A DNA stretch of 64,000 bases from JACVRW01 sp963819635 (GCA_963819635.1 CAWFWX010000006.1:329358-393357), one strand, 5' to 3'. Counted from the first letter of the stretch, positions 28,800 through 36,689 are shown. Program-made: numbers and translations. Notes: generated from the sequence alone by a model not told the origin.

Positions 28800-29858
28800 C
28801 TAGGAGGCGACCTCCGCGGGCTCCGGGGACGGGGACGCGGATGGGGACAGGCTTAAGCCTGTCCCCGTCGGCTCAAGCGCCACGGCCTCCGGGTCGCGCG
28901 CCTCGATCTGCTCGAGCTTCGCCAGCAGGTTCTCGGCCATCCGGATCGACGCCGCGTCGATCAGCCGGCCGTCGAGCGACACCGCGCCCTTCCCCTCGGT
29001 GGCGGCCTCGCGCATCGCCTCGATGATCCGGCGCGTGCGCTCCACGAGCCGCGGCGCCGGCGTGTAGACCTCGTTTGCAAGCGGGACCTGCGACGGGTGG
29101 ATCGCCCACTTGCCCTCGTAGCCGAGCACGGCCGACCGGCGCGCGGCCGCGAGGTAGCCCTCGGGGTCGGTGAAGTCGCCGTAGGGGCCGTCGATCGGGC
29201 GCAGTCCGAACGCGCGGCAGGTGACCGCGATGCGCGCGAGCGGGTAGTGCCACTGGTCGCCCCAGTGGCGGTCGCGGGCGTCCGAGCCGTTCGGGTCGGT
29301 CAGTACCGAGTAGTTCTCGTCCACGCCGCCGATCGAGGCCGTGTGGCTCTGGATCGAGGCGGCGTAGTCGGCGACGCCGAAGATCATCGCCTCCATCCGC
29401 TCGGGGCAGGCCTGAGCGACCTCGTCCACGTGCACCATGCCCTGCGCCGTCTCGATCAGGACGGTGAGGCCGATCTTGCGCTGGAGCCCCATGGCCTCCT
29501 CGATCTGCGTGAGCAGGGTGGCGACGAGGTGCACGTCGCCCGCGCCGCTCACCTTCGGGATGCAGATCGCGTCCACGTGCTCGCCGGCCTGCTCGACCAC
29601 GTCGACGATGTCCCGGTAGCACCAGTGCGTGTCGAGCCCGTTGATGCGCACCGACACCGAGCAGCGCGACCAGTCCTGCTCGCGCAGCGCGTCGACCAGG
29701 TTGATGCGCGCCTGCTCCTTGTCGTCGGGCGCGACCGCGTCCTCGAGGTCGAGCATCACGACGTCGGCGCCCAGCGAGGGGGCCTTCTCGAGCATCCGTA
29801 CGTTGCTCGCGGGCACGGCGAGCTCGCTGCGGTGGAGACGGGTCTTCGTGGGCGTCAT
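28800..29858 (-). CDS. HpcH/HpaI (CitE-like) aldolase, L-malyl-CoA / beta-methylmalyl-CoA lyase type
   Basis: 352 aa. TIM-barrel CitE signatures: RSELAVPASNVRMLEKA, DVVMLDLEDAVAPDDKEQAR (Asp/Glu), VSVRINGLDT (Arg), LTVLIETAQGM (Glu), MIFGVADYAASI, GKWAIHPSQ. The length and the WHYPLARIAVTCRAFGLRPI segment fit malyl-CoA lyases better than CitE. These cleave malyl-CoA to glyoxylate and acetyl-CoA. The divergent neighbour is a glyoxylate aminotransferase, which supports glyoxylate chemistry. The 3' end of the gene contains a 24-bp palindrome at 28843. Confidence 0.82.
   Translation of the reverse strand: MTPTKTRLHRSELAVPASNVRMLEKAPSLGADVVMLDLEDAVAPDDKEQARINLVDALREQDWSRCSVSVRINGLDTHWCYRDIVDVVEQAGEHVDAICIPKVSGAGDVHLVATLLTQIEEAMGLQRKIGLTVLIETAQGMVHVDEVAQACPERMEAMIFGVADYAASIQSHTASIGGVDENYSVLTDPNGSDARDRHWGDQWHYPLARIAVTCRAFGLRPIDGPYGDFTDPEGYLAAARRSAVLGYEGKWAIHPSQVPLANEVYTPAPRLVERTRRIIEAMREAATEGKGAVSLDGRLIDAASIRMAENLLAKLEQIEARDPEAVALEPTGTGLSLSPSASPSPEPAEVAS
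28843..28866. repeat. 24-bp perfect palindrome in the 3' end of the lyase gene
   Basis: GGGGACAGGCTT followed by its exact inverse AAGCCTGTCCCC. It is read in frame as PTGTGLSLSPS near the C-terminus of the lyase. This core differs from the GGGGTCAGACCCC family elsewhere but is the same kind of short hairpin inserted into coding sequence. Confidence 0.8.
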
Positions 29859-29891
29859 GCCGGGAGTAGAACGGCGAGGGCAGGATCCGGC

Positions 29892-29937
29892 AAGAGTTCT
29901 TAGAGAAATTTGTCTATGTGTTACGCAAAACTCTTAG
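29892..29937. promoter_or_regulatory. inverted repeat in the divergent lyase/aminotransferase promoter region
   Basis: AT-rich stretch between two divergent genes. AAGAGTTCT at 29892 is mirrored by AAAACTCTT at 29927-29935 (8 of 9 match), enclosing AGAGAAATTTGTCTATG. Probably an operator/promoter for both genes; the regulator is not identified. Confidence 0.4.
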
Positions 29938-29940
29938 CTT

Positions 29941-31113
29941 GTGCTCACGGTGAGCCTGGGGCACCCTGAGGGAATGGACCTCCCCCAGCTCCGGCCGCCC
30001 GAGCGACTCCTCTGCGGCCCCGGCCCGACGAACGTCGACCCCGCCGTGCTCGACGCGATGAGCCGGCCGATGCTCGGCCACCTCGACCCGGACCTCCACG
30101 AGATCTTGCTGGACGTCGTCGCGATGCTGCGGCGCGTCTATCGCATGCCGGACGGGCTCGTGCTTCCCCTCCACTGCACGGGCACCGCCGGCATGGAGGC
30201 CGGCATCGCGAACCTGCTCGAGTTCGGCGACAAGGTCATCGTCGCCCAGTGCGGCTTCTTCGGGCGCCGGATCGCGGAGATCGCACGCCGGCACCATGCG
30301 ACCGTCGTGACGGTCGAGGCCGACTGGGGCGAGTGCGTTTCGAACGACGCGATCCTCGAGACGCTCGACCGGCACCGTGACGCACGGATGGTGGCCGTGG
30401 TGCACGCGGAGACGTCGACCGGCGTCGAGCACCCGCTCGCCGAGCTCGGCGCGGCGCTGCGCGAGCGCGACACGCTGCTGATGGCGGACTGCGTGACCTC
30501 GCTCGCCGGCGTGCCGCTCGAGGTGGGCGCCTGGGGCGTCGACTTCGCCTACTCCTGCACGCAGAAGTGCCTCGCGGCCCCGCCCGGGATGTCGCCCGTG
30601 GCAGTGTCCGAACGGGCGCTCGAGCGGCTGCGCTCGCGCCGCACCCCGGTGCCATTCTCGTTCGACCTGCTGCTGCTCGAGCGCTACTGGATCGACCGCC
30701 CGGTGACCTATCACCACACGGCGCCGATCCTGTCGATCTACGCTCTCCACGAGGCGCTGCGCAGCGTGCTTGCCGAAGGGCTCGAGGCGCGCTGGGAGCG
30801 GCACGCCGACGCCGCCGCGCACCTCCAGGCCGCGATGGAATCGCGCGACCTCGAGCTCCTCGCCGACCCCGACCACCGGCTCGCGCCGCTCACCGCGGTC
30901 CGGGTGCCGGAGGGAATGGACGGCAAGGCCGTACAGGTCCGGATGCTCCGCGAGCACGGGATCGAGATCGGAGGAGGGCTGGGACCGGACGCTCCGGCCA
31001 TGTGGCGCATCGGCCTCATGGGCCGGAACGCGACGGTCCAGACAGCCGAGAGGGTGCTGGCCGCGCTGGACGCGGTGCTTGTGGAGGAGCCCGCGCCAGC
31101 GCTGGCCGGCTAG
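29941..31113 (+). CDS. alanine-glyoxylate / serine-glyoxylate aminotransferase, class V
   Basis: 390 aa. Class V PLP fold: LCGPGPTNVDPAVLDAM, LPLHCTGTAGMEAGIANLL, MVAVVHAETSTGVEHPL, LLMADCVTSLAGVPLEV, and the PLP lysine in YSCTQKCLAAPPGM. The C-terminus has IEIGGGLGP and WRIGLMGRNAT, typical of AGT/SGAT. Converts glyoxylate to glycine with alanine or serine as donor. GTG 29941 gives an 11-residue extension; ATG 29974 matches the family start better. Divergent from the malyl-CoA-lyase-like gene. Confidence 0.88.
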   Translation: MLTVSLGHPEGMDLPQLRPPERLLCGPGPTNVDPAVLDAMSRPMLGHLDPDLHEILLDVVAMLRRVYRMPDGLVLPLHCTGTAGMEAGIANLLEFGDKVIVAQCGFFGRRIAEIARRHHATVVTVEADWGECVSNDAILETLDRHRDARMVAVVHAETSTGVEHPLAELGAALRERDTLLMADCVTSLAGVPLEVGAWGVDFAYSCTQKCLAAPPGMSPVAVSERALERLRSRRTPVPFSFDLLLLERYWIDRPVTYHHTAPILSIYALHEALRSVLAEGLEARWERHADAAAHLQAAMESRDLELLADPDHRLAPLTAVRVPEGMDGKAVQVRMLREHGIEIGGGLGPDAPAMWRIGLMGRNATVQTAERVLAALDAVLVEEPAPALAG

Positions 31114-31117
31114 GCGG

Positions 31118-31639
31118 CTACTCGGCCGTCCTCAGATCCTCGCCGGGGAAGACGACGCCGAAGCGCTCGATGAGCTCGGGGATCGAGTCCGGGATCATCT
31201 CGAGGCCGTAGCGCTCGTTGAGCTCGGTGAGGACCTCGGGCGAGGCGTTCGCCACGCCGCCCATGTCGGAGAGCTCCTTGAAGAAGTCCTCGAAGCCGGC
31301 GGGCGAGATGATCTCGAGGATGTAGGCCGGCTCGTCGCCCGCGTTCCAGAAGGTGTGCCACTGGTTGCGGGGCTTGTGGACCAGGTCGCCGGCCTCTGCG
31401 TACACGACCTCGTCGCCCAGCAGCGCGCCCATCCGGCCCTTGACGATGTAGCTGTACTCGTCCTCGCGGGTGTGGCGATGGAGCGGAGCCGCGAGAGCGC
31501 GCGGGGACATCGGGTGCTCGACGAGGGAGAACCGATCGTCGGCCTCGACCCCGTCGATCATGAACCGGACGCCGATGCTGCCGAGGAAACCAGCCTTGCC
31601 GTCCTTCGGTCCAACAACCTTCGGTGCCGTCGTCTCCAT
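31118..31639 (-). CDS. cupin-domain protein
   Basis: 173 aa. A cupin barrel with metal-ligand motif 1 PLHRHTREDEYSYIVKG (HxH...E) and motif 2 DLVHKPRNQWHTFWNAGDEP. The C-terminal ~50 aa is helical (EVLTELNERYGLEMIPDSIP). Such proteins are often small-molecule dioxygenases, isomerases or sensors. Divergent from the TetR gene, which may regulate it through the GACA/TGTC sites between them. Confidence 0.8.
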   Translation of the reverse strand: METTAPKVVGPKDGKAGFLGSIGVRFMIDGVEADDRFSLVEHPMSPRALAAPLHRHTREDEYSYIVKGRMGALLGDEVVYAEAGDLVHKPRNQWHTFWNAGDEPAYILEIISPAGFEDFFKELSDMGGVANASPEVLTELNERYGLEMIPDSIPELIERFGVVFPGEDLRTAE

Positions 31640-31667
31640 CGGTCTTCCCTTCTCTTTCTTTTCGTTG

Positions 31668-31679
31668 GACAGTAGTGTC
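31668..31679. promoter_or_regulatory. putative TetR operator between cupin and TetR genes
   Basis: GACA-GTAG-TGTC is a perfect inverted repeat lying between the predicted -10 box and the start codon of the cupin gene. The same half-sites recur at 31712 (TGTC) and 31728 (GACA), near the tetR start. The layout fits repression of both divergent genes by the TetR protein. Confidence 0.45.
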
Positions 31680-31687
31680 GCGTGAAA

Positions 31688-31717
31688 GTTCTACCATGGC
31701 CCGCTAGGATCTGTCAA
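31688..31717 (-). promoter_or_regulatory. sigma-70-type promoter for the cupin gene
   Basis: On the minus strand a consensus -35 TTGACA (31717-31712) is followed by an 18-bp spacer and a -10-like TAGAAC (31693-31688), about 50 bp before the cupin start codon. Confidence 0.5.
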
Positions 31718-31733
31718 GATTCATCGGACACTT

Positions 31734-32336
31734 ATGACCGACGAAAGACGACCGTACGAAAAGAAGCGCCGCGCGGAGCTCGAGGCGGAGACGCGCCGGC
31801 GCATCACCGAGAGCGCCATGGAGCTGCACGGGTCGGTCGGTCCCGCGCGCACCTCGATCAGCGCCGTGGCCGAGCGGGCGGGGGTCCGGCGCTCGACGGT
31901 GTATCGCCACTTCCCGGACGAGGAGGCGCTGTTCGACGCATGCTCGTCGCACTGGGCGGCGACGAATCCGCTGCCCGACCTCGGGAGCTGGGAGGCGATC
32001 GAGGATCCAGACGAGCGGCTTCGGACCGCGCTCGGCGAGCTGTACGCGTTCTACGGCCGGACCGAGCAGATGATGGAGAACCTGCTCCGGGACGAGGACA
32101 GGGTCGCGGTGGTCAAGCGCCTCTTCAGCGCCTACCACCAGTACTTGGCGGCCGCCCGCGAGATCCTCGTGCGCGGGCGCCCCGAGCGAGGCCGCCGCCG
32201 CGACGAGACGCGCGCCGCGATCGGCCACGCGCTCGCGTTCGCGAGCTGGCGCTCGCTCGCGCGCGAGCAGGGACTGGACGACACGCGCGCCGCCCGGCTG
32301 ATGGGCGAGCTGGTGTCCGCAGCAGCCGCACGCTAA
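31734..32336 (+). CDS. TetR-family transcriptional regulator
   Basis: 200 aa. N-terminal helix-turn-helix: RRRITESAMELHGSVGPART, SISAVAERAGVRRSTVYRHF, PDEEALFDACSSHW. The C-terminal all-helical ligand domain ends LARLMGELVSA-like. Start ATG 31734 follows the divergent promoter region shared with the cupin gene, its likely target. Ligand unknown. Confidence 0.88.
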   Translation: MTDERRPYEKKRRAELEAETRRRITESAMELHGSVGPARTSISAVAERAGVRRSTVYRHFPDEEALFDACSSHWAATNPLPDLGSWEAIEDPDERLRTALGELYAFYGRTEQMMENLLRDEDRVAVVKRLFSAYHQYLAAAREILVRGRPERGRRRDETRAAIGHALAFASWRSLAREQGLDDTRAARLMGELVSAAAAR

Positions 32337-32389
32337 GAGCCGCGCCGATCGCCCGGCGGCCGCCCCGTGCGGCCACGTACCCTCCCGGC

Positions 32390-33115
32390 ATGGCGCTTCT
32401 TCAGGCCGCGCTCAACGGCGACCGCGCGCATCCGGGTGTGCCGCGCACCCCCGGCGAGCTCGCCTCCGAGGCGCGCGCCTCGGTCGATGCGGGCGCGCGG
32501 GTCGTCCACCTTCACCCATACGACGGCGACGGCCGGCAGACCTTCGCGGCCGAGCCGTGCGCGGCCGCCATCACCGCGGTGCGCACCGTCTGCCCCGGCA
32601 TCTCGATCTCGCTGAGCACCTCCGCCGAGATCGAGCCCGATCCGGCGCGCCGGCGGTCGCTCGTCGCGGCCTGGACGGAGCTGCCCGAGCTGGTCACCGC
32701 GAACCAGGGCGAGGAGGGCATCGCCGAGCTGTGCGATCTGTTGCTCGAGCGCGGCGTGGGTATCGAGGCGGGCCTGCTTTCACTCGCCGACGCGGAGGCG
32801 TTCGTCGCATCCGGCATCCCCGGCCACTGCGTGCGCGCGATGGTCGAACCGCTCGGTGAGGACCCCGAGGCCGCGGTCGCGGAGGCCGAGGCGATCGAGA
32901 GCGTGCTCGGCCGCGCACGCATCCCGCTGGAGCAGGTGCACCACGGCGACGGCATCGCCTCATGGGCCGTGAACCGCCGCGGCGCCGCCCGCGGCCACGG
33001 AATCAGAACCGGCCTCGAGGACACCCCGGTGCTCCCCGACGGAAGCCCCGCCGCCGGAAACGGCGAGCTGGTCGCGGCCGCGGCCGCCATCCTCGCCGAG
33101 CTCGCCCCGAGCTAG
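32390..33115 (+). CDS. BKACE-family (DUF849) beta-keto acid cleavage enzyme
   Basis: 241 aa. MALLQAALNGDRAHPGVPRT and ARVVHLHPYDGDGRQTF carry the HxH zinc motif; GISISLSTSAEIEPD, TANQGEEGIAELCDLLLERG, and IPLEQVHHGDGIASWAVN follow. The family condenses a beta-keto acid with acetyl-CoA, or acts on 3-keto-5-aminohexanoate. The protein is shorter than typical BKACE (~270-310 aa) and the precise substrate is open. 53 bp after the TetR gene. Confidence 0.8.
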   Translation: MALLQAALNGDRAHPGVPRTPGELASEARASVDAGARVVHLHPYDGDGRQTFAAEPCAAAITAVRTVCPGISISLSTSAEIEPDPARRRSLVAAWTELPELVTANQGEEGIAELCDLLLERGVGIEAGLLSLADAEAFVASGIPGHCVRAMVEPLGEDPEAAVAEAEAIESVLGRARIPLEQVHHGDGIASWAVNRRGAARGHGIRTGLEDTPVLPDGSPAAGNGELVAAAAAILAELAPS

Positions 33116-33120
33116 CCGGG

Positions 33121-33200
33121 CCGGCTACCGCGCTCGTCGTAGCTCAAAGAGTCACCGCACGGCCGATGACGGACGGCGTCAGCCGTAGAACCCTGAACTG
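33121..33200 (+). repeat. upstream copy of a duplicated promoter/leader segment
   Basis: About 75 bp immediately before the quinoprotein gene are closely repeated at 35150-35226 before the cupredoxin gene. The shared core is CGTAGCTCAAAGAGTCACC, followed in both by GATGACnGACGGCGTC and a CCCTGA close to the start codon. It probably contains the promoter of both genes. Confidence 0.75.
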
Positions 33201-35147
33201 ATGCAACCAGCCCAGCAGCAACGATCCGTGCCCGTTCACTCCTGGCGACTGCTGGGGGTGTGCCTGCTCGCCGCGACGAGCCTGCTCGTGGCGGCCTGCG
33301 GCGGCGGAGACAACAACAACACGAGCACTTCCGCGCAGACGAGCTGGGCCCTGCCGGGTGCCGACCTCCAGAACTCACGAAATGTCGGCGGCCCGATCGA
33401 CGCATCCACCGTCTCGAAGCTCGGAGTGGCGTGGACGGTGCCGATCACCGCCCACAGCGCCTTCGGCGCATACGCGACCACACCGGTGGCCGCGAACGGC
33501 GTGCTCTACACGCAGGACCTCGCATCCAACGTCCAGGCGATCAACCTCAAGAGCGGCAAGGTGCTCTGGACGCACAAGTTCAACTCGCCGAGCGAAGGCC
33601 CGAACGGGGTGACGTTCAACAACGGAACGCTCTACGGCGCGACGAACCGCGCAGCGTTCGCCCTTCAGGCCTCGGACGGAAAGCAGCTGTGGACGAAGAC
33701 GCTGATCCGCAACGGCGGCGAGGGCATCGACATGGCGCCCGGTTACAACAACGGCACCGTCTATGTGTCGACCGTGCCCGGTAACGCGAACGTCTTCTAT
33801 CGCGGCAACGGCCAGGGGGTTCTCTGGGCGATGGACGCCAAGACCGGGGCCACCAAGTGGAAGTTCGATCAGGTGCCCTCGAACCTCTGGTCCTCGGCGC
33901 ACAAGAACATCAACTCCGGCGGCGGGATGTGGGATCCACCGACCTTTGACGGCAAGGGCAACCTCTACATCGGGGTCTCGAATCCGGCGCCGTTCACCGG
34001 GACGCCGAAGCTCCCGTGGGGCTCGAGCCGGCCTGGGCCCGATCTCTACACCAACTCGATCGTCAAGCTCGATGCGGCGACGGGCAAGCACATCTGGCAC
34101 TACCAGCTGACGCGTCACGACATCTACGACTGGGACATGGAGAACTCGCCCATGCTCGCCACCGCGAACGGCAAGCAGCTCGTGATCGACGGCGGCAAGG
34201 CCGGCATCCTCGTCGCGGTCGACGCGCAGACGGGCAAGCCCGTCTGGAAGCGCTCGGTCGGCATCCACAACGGCCACGACAACGACAACCTGCTCGCCGA
34301 GAAGGGCGACTTCTCGAAGCTGCACCTCCCCGAGAGCGTCGAGCCGGGCGACCTGGGCGGCATCGAGTCCCAGCTCGCCTCGAACGGCAAGACCGTGTTC
34401 GCCGCCGTCAACAACCTGGCCTGGACGTACAAGAGCCAGGGCCTTGCCGGCATCTCACCCACCGTGCCGGAGAGCAAGGGCACGGGCGAGGTCGTCGCCG
34501 TCGACGTGGCGACCGGGAAGGTGAAGTGGGACCACAAGCTGCCGTCGTCGGCCTACGGCGCGGCGACGATCGCCAACGACGTCGTGTTCACGACGACGTT
34601 CGACGGGACCCTCTACGGGCTCGATGCGGACAACGGCACCGAGGTGTTCAAGACGAAGCTCTCTGCGGGGACCAACGCGCCGGTTGGCGTCTACGGCGAC
34701 ACGGTCGTGACCGCGGCAAGCTTCCCGCAGGAGGCCGGCCAGAAGGCGCTGATCATCGCGTACCGCCTCGGAGCCAACGGCAAGCTCCCGGCGCCCAACA
34801 CGACCACGGCGCCCCCGCCGGCGAAGAAGCAGCCCGCGAAGAAGCAGCCCGCGGCGAACTCGGCCAGCACCGTCAAGCTGGCGCCCAAGGGCGACCAGCT
34901 CCTGTTCGACACCGACACGCTGACCGCCAAGGCCGGCAAGGTGACGGTCGACTTCACCAACAACTCCGCCATCTCGCACGACGTCGTCGTCAGCAACTCG
35001 TCGAACAAGGTCCTGGGCAAGACGCCCGTCTTCGACGGCGGGACGAAGAGCTTCAACGTGACGCTGAAGCCCGGCACGTACACCTACTACTGCTCGGTGC
35101 CCGGCCATCGCCAGGCAGGCATGCAGGGCACGCTGACCGTCAAGTAG
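33201..35147 (+). CDS. PQQ-binding-like beta-propeller lipoprotein fused to a C-terminal cupredoxin
   Basis: 648 aa. Signal peptide with lipobox: LLGVCLLAATSLLVAACGGG. A beta-propeller of tryptophan-docking repeats (KSGKVLWTHKF, KTGATKWKF, ATGKHIWHYQL, QTGKPVWKRSV). GVSNPAPF and LTRHDIYDWDMENSPML align with quinoprotein alcohol dehydrogenase metal/active-site segments (Asn; D-x-D). After a Lys/Pro/Ala linker, residues ~555-648 are a plastocyanin-like domain with ligands in SHDVVV, YYCSVPGHRQAGM. Likely an exported, membrane-anchored dehydrogenase with its own copper electron acceptor. The substrate is unknown, and dehydrogenase activity is inferred. Confidence 0.82.
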   Translation: MQPAQQQRSVPVHSWRLLGVCLLAATSLLVAACGGGDNNNTSTSAQTSWALPGADLQNSRNVGGPIDASTVSKLGVAWTVPITAHSAFGAYATTPVAANGVLYTQDLASNVQAINLKSGKVLWTHKFNSPSEGPNGVTFNNGTLYGATNRAAFALQASDGKQLWTKTLIRNGGEGIDMAPGYNNGTVYVSTVPGNANVFYRGNGQGVLWAMDAKTGATKWKFDQVPSNLWSSAHKNINSGGGMWDPPTFDGKGNLYIGVSNPAPFTGTPKLPWGSSRPGPDLYTNSIVKLDAATGKHIWHYQLTRHDIYDWDMENSPMLATANGKQLVIDGGKAGILVAVDAQTGKPVWKRSVGIHNGHDNDNLLAEKGDFSKLHLPESVEPGDLGGIESQLASNGKTVFAAVNNLAWTYKSQGLAGISPTVPESKGTGEVVAVDVATGKVKWDHKLPSSAYGAATIANDVVFTTTFDGTLYGLDADNGTEVFKTKLSAGTNAPVGVYGDTVVTAASFPQEAGQKALIIAYRLGANGKLPAPNTTTAPPPAKKQPAKKQPAANSASTVKLAPKGDQLLFDTDTLTAKAGKVTVDFTNNSAISHDVVVSNSSNKVLGKTPVFDGGTKSFNVTLKPGTYTYYCSVPGHRQAGMQGTLTVK

Positions 35148-35149
35148 CC

Positions 35150-35226
35150 AACTACTGCGCTCGACGTAGCTCAAAGAGTCACCCCCTGGGCGGATGACAG
35201 ACGGCGTCGAGCGCAGGACCCTGACG
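35150..35226 (+). repeat. downstream copy of the duplicated promoter/leader segment
   Basis: Copy of the 33121-33200 segment with scattered substitutions, sharing the same CGTAGCTCAAAGAGTCACC core, in front of the stand-alone cupredoxin gene. Confidence 0.75.
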
Positions 35227-35228
35227 AC

Positions 35229-35655
35229 ATGAAACTGCAACGAGCCTTGCCTGGCCTGCTGGTCGCGACGAGCCTGCTCCTGGGCGCCTGCGGCGACGAC
35301 GACGACGGCAACACAAGCACCCAGTCGGGAGCGGCCCCAGCCGGCGGAGAAGCAGCCCGCGGCGAACTCGGCCAGCACTGTCAAGCTGGCGCCCCAGGGC
35401 GACCAGTTGATGTTCGACACCGACACGCTGACCGCCAAGGCCGGCAAGGTGACGGTCGACTTCACCAACAACTCCGCCATCTCGCACGACGTCGTCGTCA
35501 GCGACCAGGCGAACAAGGTCCTGGGCCAGACGCCGGTGTTCGACGGCGGGACGAAGAGCTTCACCGTCCCGCTGAAGGCCGGCACGTACACCTACTACTG
35601 CTCGGTGCCCGGCCATCGCCAGGCAGGCATGCAAGGCACGCTGACCGTCAACTAG
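35229..35655 (+). CDS. cupredoxin (plastocyanin-like) lipoprotein, tandem duplicate (one frameshift)
   Basis: ~141 aa. Lipoprotein signal ALPGLLVATSLLLGACGDD, then a frame change at ~35340, then a copper domain nearly identical to the C-terminus of the preceding protein: TVDFTNNSAISHDVVVSDQ and YTYYCSVPGHRQAGMQGTL with the His, Cys, His, Met ligands. About ten residues differ over ~98. It arose by duplication of the leader plus 3' domain with loss of the propeller. The frameshift may be sequence error or an incipient pseudogene. A soluble or anchored electron carrier is expected. Confidence 0.78.
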
Positions 35656-36098
35656 GTCACCACCGCGCCCAGCTGGCGCAGCCGGCTTCGGTTGTCAGTC
35701 TGCACCCACTCCTCCGCGAGTCGTCCCTGGTCGTCGAATCGGAAGATGTTCATCAGCTCGAAGACGACCCGCTTCCCATTCGGGGGAAGGGGGCCCACCG
35801 GCGAGTGGGTGAACTCGCGCACGAAGGTCCCTGTGATCGTGGTCTGGCACGCGACGTAGTCGCCCTCGGCAACCATGATCCCGCGGGTGATGGTCAGGTC
35901 GTCGAACGCTGCTCGCAACGAGGCGAAGTAGGTCTTGAGGCCTTCGTAGTCCAGCTCGGCGCCGTCCGGACCGTGGAACCTGAAGTCGGGAGCGAAGTAC
36001 GCATCGACCTCCGCCTCCTGTTCGCCGGTCAGCTCCAGCTCGCCCACGCGGATCAGGCCCGTAACGAGCTCCTCTCGAGTTGGGCGCGCTGCACTCAT
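35652..36098 (-). CDS. SnoaL-like / NTF2-fold polyketide-cyclase family protein
   Basis: 148 aa from ATG 36098, whose ATGA overlaps the upstream RNHCP stop. NTF2-like fold: YFAPDFRFHGPDGAELDYEG, LKTYFASLRAAFDDLTITR, FTHSPVGPLPPNGKRVVFEL and a DDQGRLAEEWVQTD strand typical of SnoaL/ester cyclases. Substrate unknown. Its stop overlaps the convergent cupredoxin stop by a few bases. Confidence 0.78.
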   Translation of the reverse strand: MSAARPTREELVTGLIRVGELELTGEQEAEVDAYFAPDFRFHGPDGAELDYEGLKTYFASLRAAFDDLTITRGIMVAEGDYVACQTTITGTFVREFTHSPVGPLPPNGKRVVFELMNIFRFDDQGRLAEEWVQTDNRSRLRQLGAVVT

Positions 36099-36487
36099 AT
36101 ACGTGTCAACCATTCAAGCGGGAAGGGCGGCTGCGCGAGCGGCCGCACGGCGAGGCGCATGAGCATCAGGGGATTGTCGTCGCCGGCGATGCGGTTCACG
36201 TGCACGGTCGAGCACGCGGTGCAGCGGTGCACGAGCGCCCACTCGCCGTCGTCGCGGGCGGATACGCCGATCGGCTCCATCGATCCGGCGCATTCCGCGG
36301 CTCGGTCGCCGGGGACGTCGTCGTCCAGGTGCCGGCTCCAGAGGCAGTTCGGGCAGTGGTTGCGGTGCTCTGTTCCAGGGGCCGCCATCGGGACGTCGAG
36401 GCGGCAGTTGCGGCAGCGGAAGCTGTCCGGACCGCGGTGCCGGGAACGGGTACGGCTATGGGACTGCATGCGCTCGTGGCGCGACAA
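36095..36487 (-). CDS. RNHCP-domain zinc-binding protein
   Basis: 130 aa. CRNCRLDVP and GTEHRNHCPNCLWSRHLD contain the eponymous RNHCP and three Cys of a zinc site, followed by HRCTACSTVHVNRIAGDDNP with two more Cys and by PPFPLEWL. Probably a structural zinc protein of unknown function. Start 36487 (or internal ATG 36466). Translationally coupled to the SnoaL-like gene. Confidence 0.82.
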   Translation of the reverse strand: MSRHERMQSHSRTRSRHRGPDSFRCRNCRLDVPMAAPGTEHRNHCPNCLWSRHLDDDVPGDRAAECAGSMEPIGVSARDDGEWALVHRCTACSTVHVNRIAGDDNPLMLMRLAVRPLAQPPFPLEWLTRI

Positions 36488-36689
36488 GCAGAAAACCTCC
36501 GGTGAACGTCTAGCGAGAGCGGGCGCGACATGGCGCCCTGCGAGGGCCGAGGGTCAGCCCTGGCGGCGATGAGAGGTGCGATGTCCCGTGGCGGCAATCG
36601 TCATATGTCGCTCACCTGCCCTTCGGATCCCGGAGGTCGGGTCACGTCGGACAGAGCCAGAATACGCCTCGGCGACCGCCGGGACAAGT
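36488..36689. other. 200-bp gap without a recognisable gene
   Basis: Between the RNHCP gene and the end of the LysR gene. I see no convincing ORF; it probably holds the RNHCP promoter and the terminator of the long reverse operon. Confidence 0.4.
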
